Shown here in pieces: positions 5,568 through 6,681 of a stretch of 6,681 bases of DNA. Under the pieces are notes generated by a model that ran no database searches, was not told the DNA's origin, and saw only the letters and a program-made list of their open reading frames with translations. Numbering within the stretch: position 1 is the stretch's first letter; the number at the start of each line of letters is the position of its first letter. The stretch spans positions 1 to 6,681 of the forward strand of contig JBLIBC010000147.1 of NCBI GenBank assembly GCA_047632015.1, written 5' to 3'. The stretch is from JBLIAZ01 sp047632015 (lineage in GTDB: Bacteria > Bacteroidota > Bacteroidia > Flavobacteriales_C > GCA-002722245). Both the position numbers and the translations under genes were made by a program.

Positions 5568-6681
5568 ATGATATTTACAACTGAAACAAAAAACAACACA
5601 TTAAAGGACTTGGCTGCGCTAATCCGAGCCAACAAGCAGGAAATTATTGCCCAAAACAAAATTGACTTGGAGCAAGCTGGAGACATTGATCCTACCCTAA
5701 TTGACCGCTTGAAAGTGGACAAAAAAAAGGTAGACGGAATGGCTGCGTCTGTTGAGGATGTGATAACTCATGAAGATCCTCAAGGAAAAGTTTTACATGA
5801 ATACAATCATCCAAATGGGATGAAAGTACAAAACAGGGTGGTTCCGTTTGGTAATATTTTGATCATATATGAATCAAGACCTGATGTCACTATTGAAGCT
5901 GCAATAACTGCATTTAAAGGTGGAAATAAAATTTTATTGAAAGGTGGAAAAGAATCGAAAAATTCCAATTTAATACTGGTGGATTTGTGGCACCAAGCTT
6001 TGGAAAAAAATGGTATTCCAAAGGATTATGTGACGTATTTGAATATCAACCGTGAGGAAACTCAAAAATTACTGAAGGAAAACACTCACAATTTGGATTT
6101 AATTATTCCAAGAGGTGGTGAAGGTTTGATTAATTACATACGTCAAACTACGTCTGTCCCTTTGATTATCAGTGGACGGGGGAATAACTTTGTTTACATT
6201 CATAAGGAGTGTGATTTTGACATGGCTATTAAAATAGTCCTTAATGGGAAAAGCAGGTTAAGTGTTTGTAATGCAATTGATAAAGTATTGTTAGACAGTA
6301 ACCTAGAAGATTTCGAGAACAAGGCAGCTAAATTAGTTGCTGCCTTAAAACAAGCGGAACTTGATGTTATTGCTGATGGCGATGATTTGAATAAAGTAGA
6401 TGGTGTTCGACCAATGACTGAAAACATTTACGCTGAAGAATTCTTGTCTCCTAAAATATTACTTGGGGTTAGTGAAAACGCAGAAGATGCTATCAACACC
6501 ATCAACAAATATTCAGGTGGGCATTCAGCTGTAATTGTAACCAGCAACAAAGTCGAAGCTGAAAATTTTCAAAACAAAGTGGATTGTGCAGCTGTTTATC
6601 ACAACGCCTCTTCCCGATTTACCGATGGTGGTCAACTAGGTTTTGGTGCTGAGATAGCAATTAGTACTCAGAAACTTCACT
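5568..6681 (+). CDS. proA: Glutamate-5-semialdehyde dehydrogenase (gamma-glutamyl phosphate reductase), 3' partial
   Basis: ProA reduces gamma-glutamyl phosphate to glutamate-5-semialdehyde with NADPH, the second step of proline synthesis. From ATG 5568 the frame stays open for 371 codons to the window edge. The family is about 400-420 residues, so only some tens of C-terminal residues are missing. Visible motifs include the substrate-and-cofactor region VPFGNILIIYESRPDVT (92-108), KGGNKILLKGGKES (117-130), LIIPRGGEGL, and SVCNAID with the expected catalytic Cys234. The C-terminal block is AAVYHNASSRFTDGGQLGFG followed by AEIAISTQKLH at the edge. The catalytic loop reads GKSRLSVCN, somewhat divergent from the AKTQRPSTCN of E. 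coli. It lies 26 bp after proC with no terminator between, so co-transcription is likely. The proB kinase gene is not visible and may follow. Confidence 0.95.
   Translation, partial: MIFTTETKNNTLKDLAALIRANKQEIIAQNKIDLEQAGDIDPTLIDRLKVDKKKVDGMAASVEDVITHEDPQGKVLHEYNHPNGMKVQNRVVPFGNILIIYESRPDVTIEAAITAFKGGNKILLKGGKESKNSNLILVDLWHQALEKNGIPKDYVTYLNINREETQKLLKENTHNLDLIIPRGGEGLINYIRQTTSVPLIISGRGNNFVYIHKECDFDMAIKIVLNGKSRLSVCNAIDKVLLDSNLEDFENKAAKLVAALKQAELDVIADGDDLNKVDGVRPMTENIYAEEFLSPKILLGVSENAEDAINTINKYSGGHSAVIVTSNKVEAENFQNKVDCAAVYHNASSRFTDGGQLGFGAEIAISTQKLH

Noticed and set aside
6200..6427. Minus-strand 75-codon open frame within proA
   Set aside because: It is antisense to the proA catalytic region, which is clearly coding on the plus strand.

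Overview
The window looks like chromosomal DNA from a member of the Bacteroidota, probably Flavobacteriia or a relative. The DNA is AT-rich and has no clear Shine-Dalgarno sequences. Several genes have TAnnTTTG-type -7 boxes, which are typical of the phylum. The proteins (RecB-like nuclease tail, YngK/DigH-like hydrolase, rhomboid with a long TM3-TM4 insert, DUF4442 protein, GDMYFYWGWN-type barrel protein) resemble families I associate with Bacteroidota. The assignment rests on pattern recognition, not a search.

Layout. At the left edge is the 3' end of a + strand gene for a RecB-like PD-(D/E)XK nuclease domain, cut by the window. After a 134-bp gap with a promoter and a threefold 12-bp tandem repeat comes a + strand gene for an exported glycosyl-hydrolase-like 10 protein with a C-terminal fibronectin type III domain. 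A hairpin on its stop codon separates it from a rhomboid intramembrane protease gene. Two minus-strand genes follow, converging on the rhomboid gene: an outer-membrane barrel-like protein and, 37 bp downstream of it, a DUF4442 hotdog-like protein. The barrel gene shares a 136-bp divergent promoter region with a + strand proline pair, proC then proA. proA runs off the right edge.

How the genes relate. The only clear pathway is proline synthesis: ProA makes glutamate-5-semialdehyde, which cyclises to pyrroline-5-carboxylate, and ProC reduces that to proline. The kinase ProB is not in the window and may lie just downstream. The barrel and DUF4442 genes are probably co-transcribed but have no known shared function. 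The other genes look like independent housekeeping or envelope functions. I see no mobile element, CRISPR array, tRNA or rRNA, and no defence or secondary-metabolite cluster. No gene-free stretch exceeds 300 bases. The most unusual signals are small and regulatory: the tandem repeat with a possible leader peptide abutting the hydrolase start, a hairpin whose 3' arm enters the next gene's -7 box, and a 14-bp palindrome overlapping the barrel gene's -7 box.
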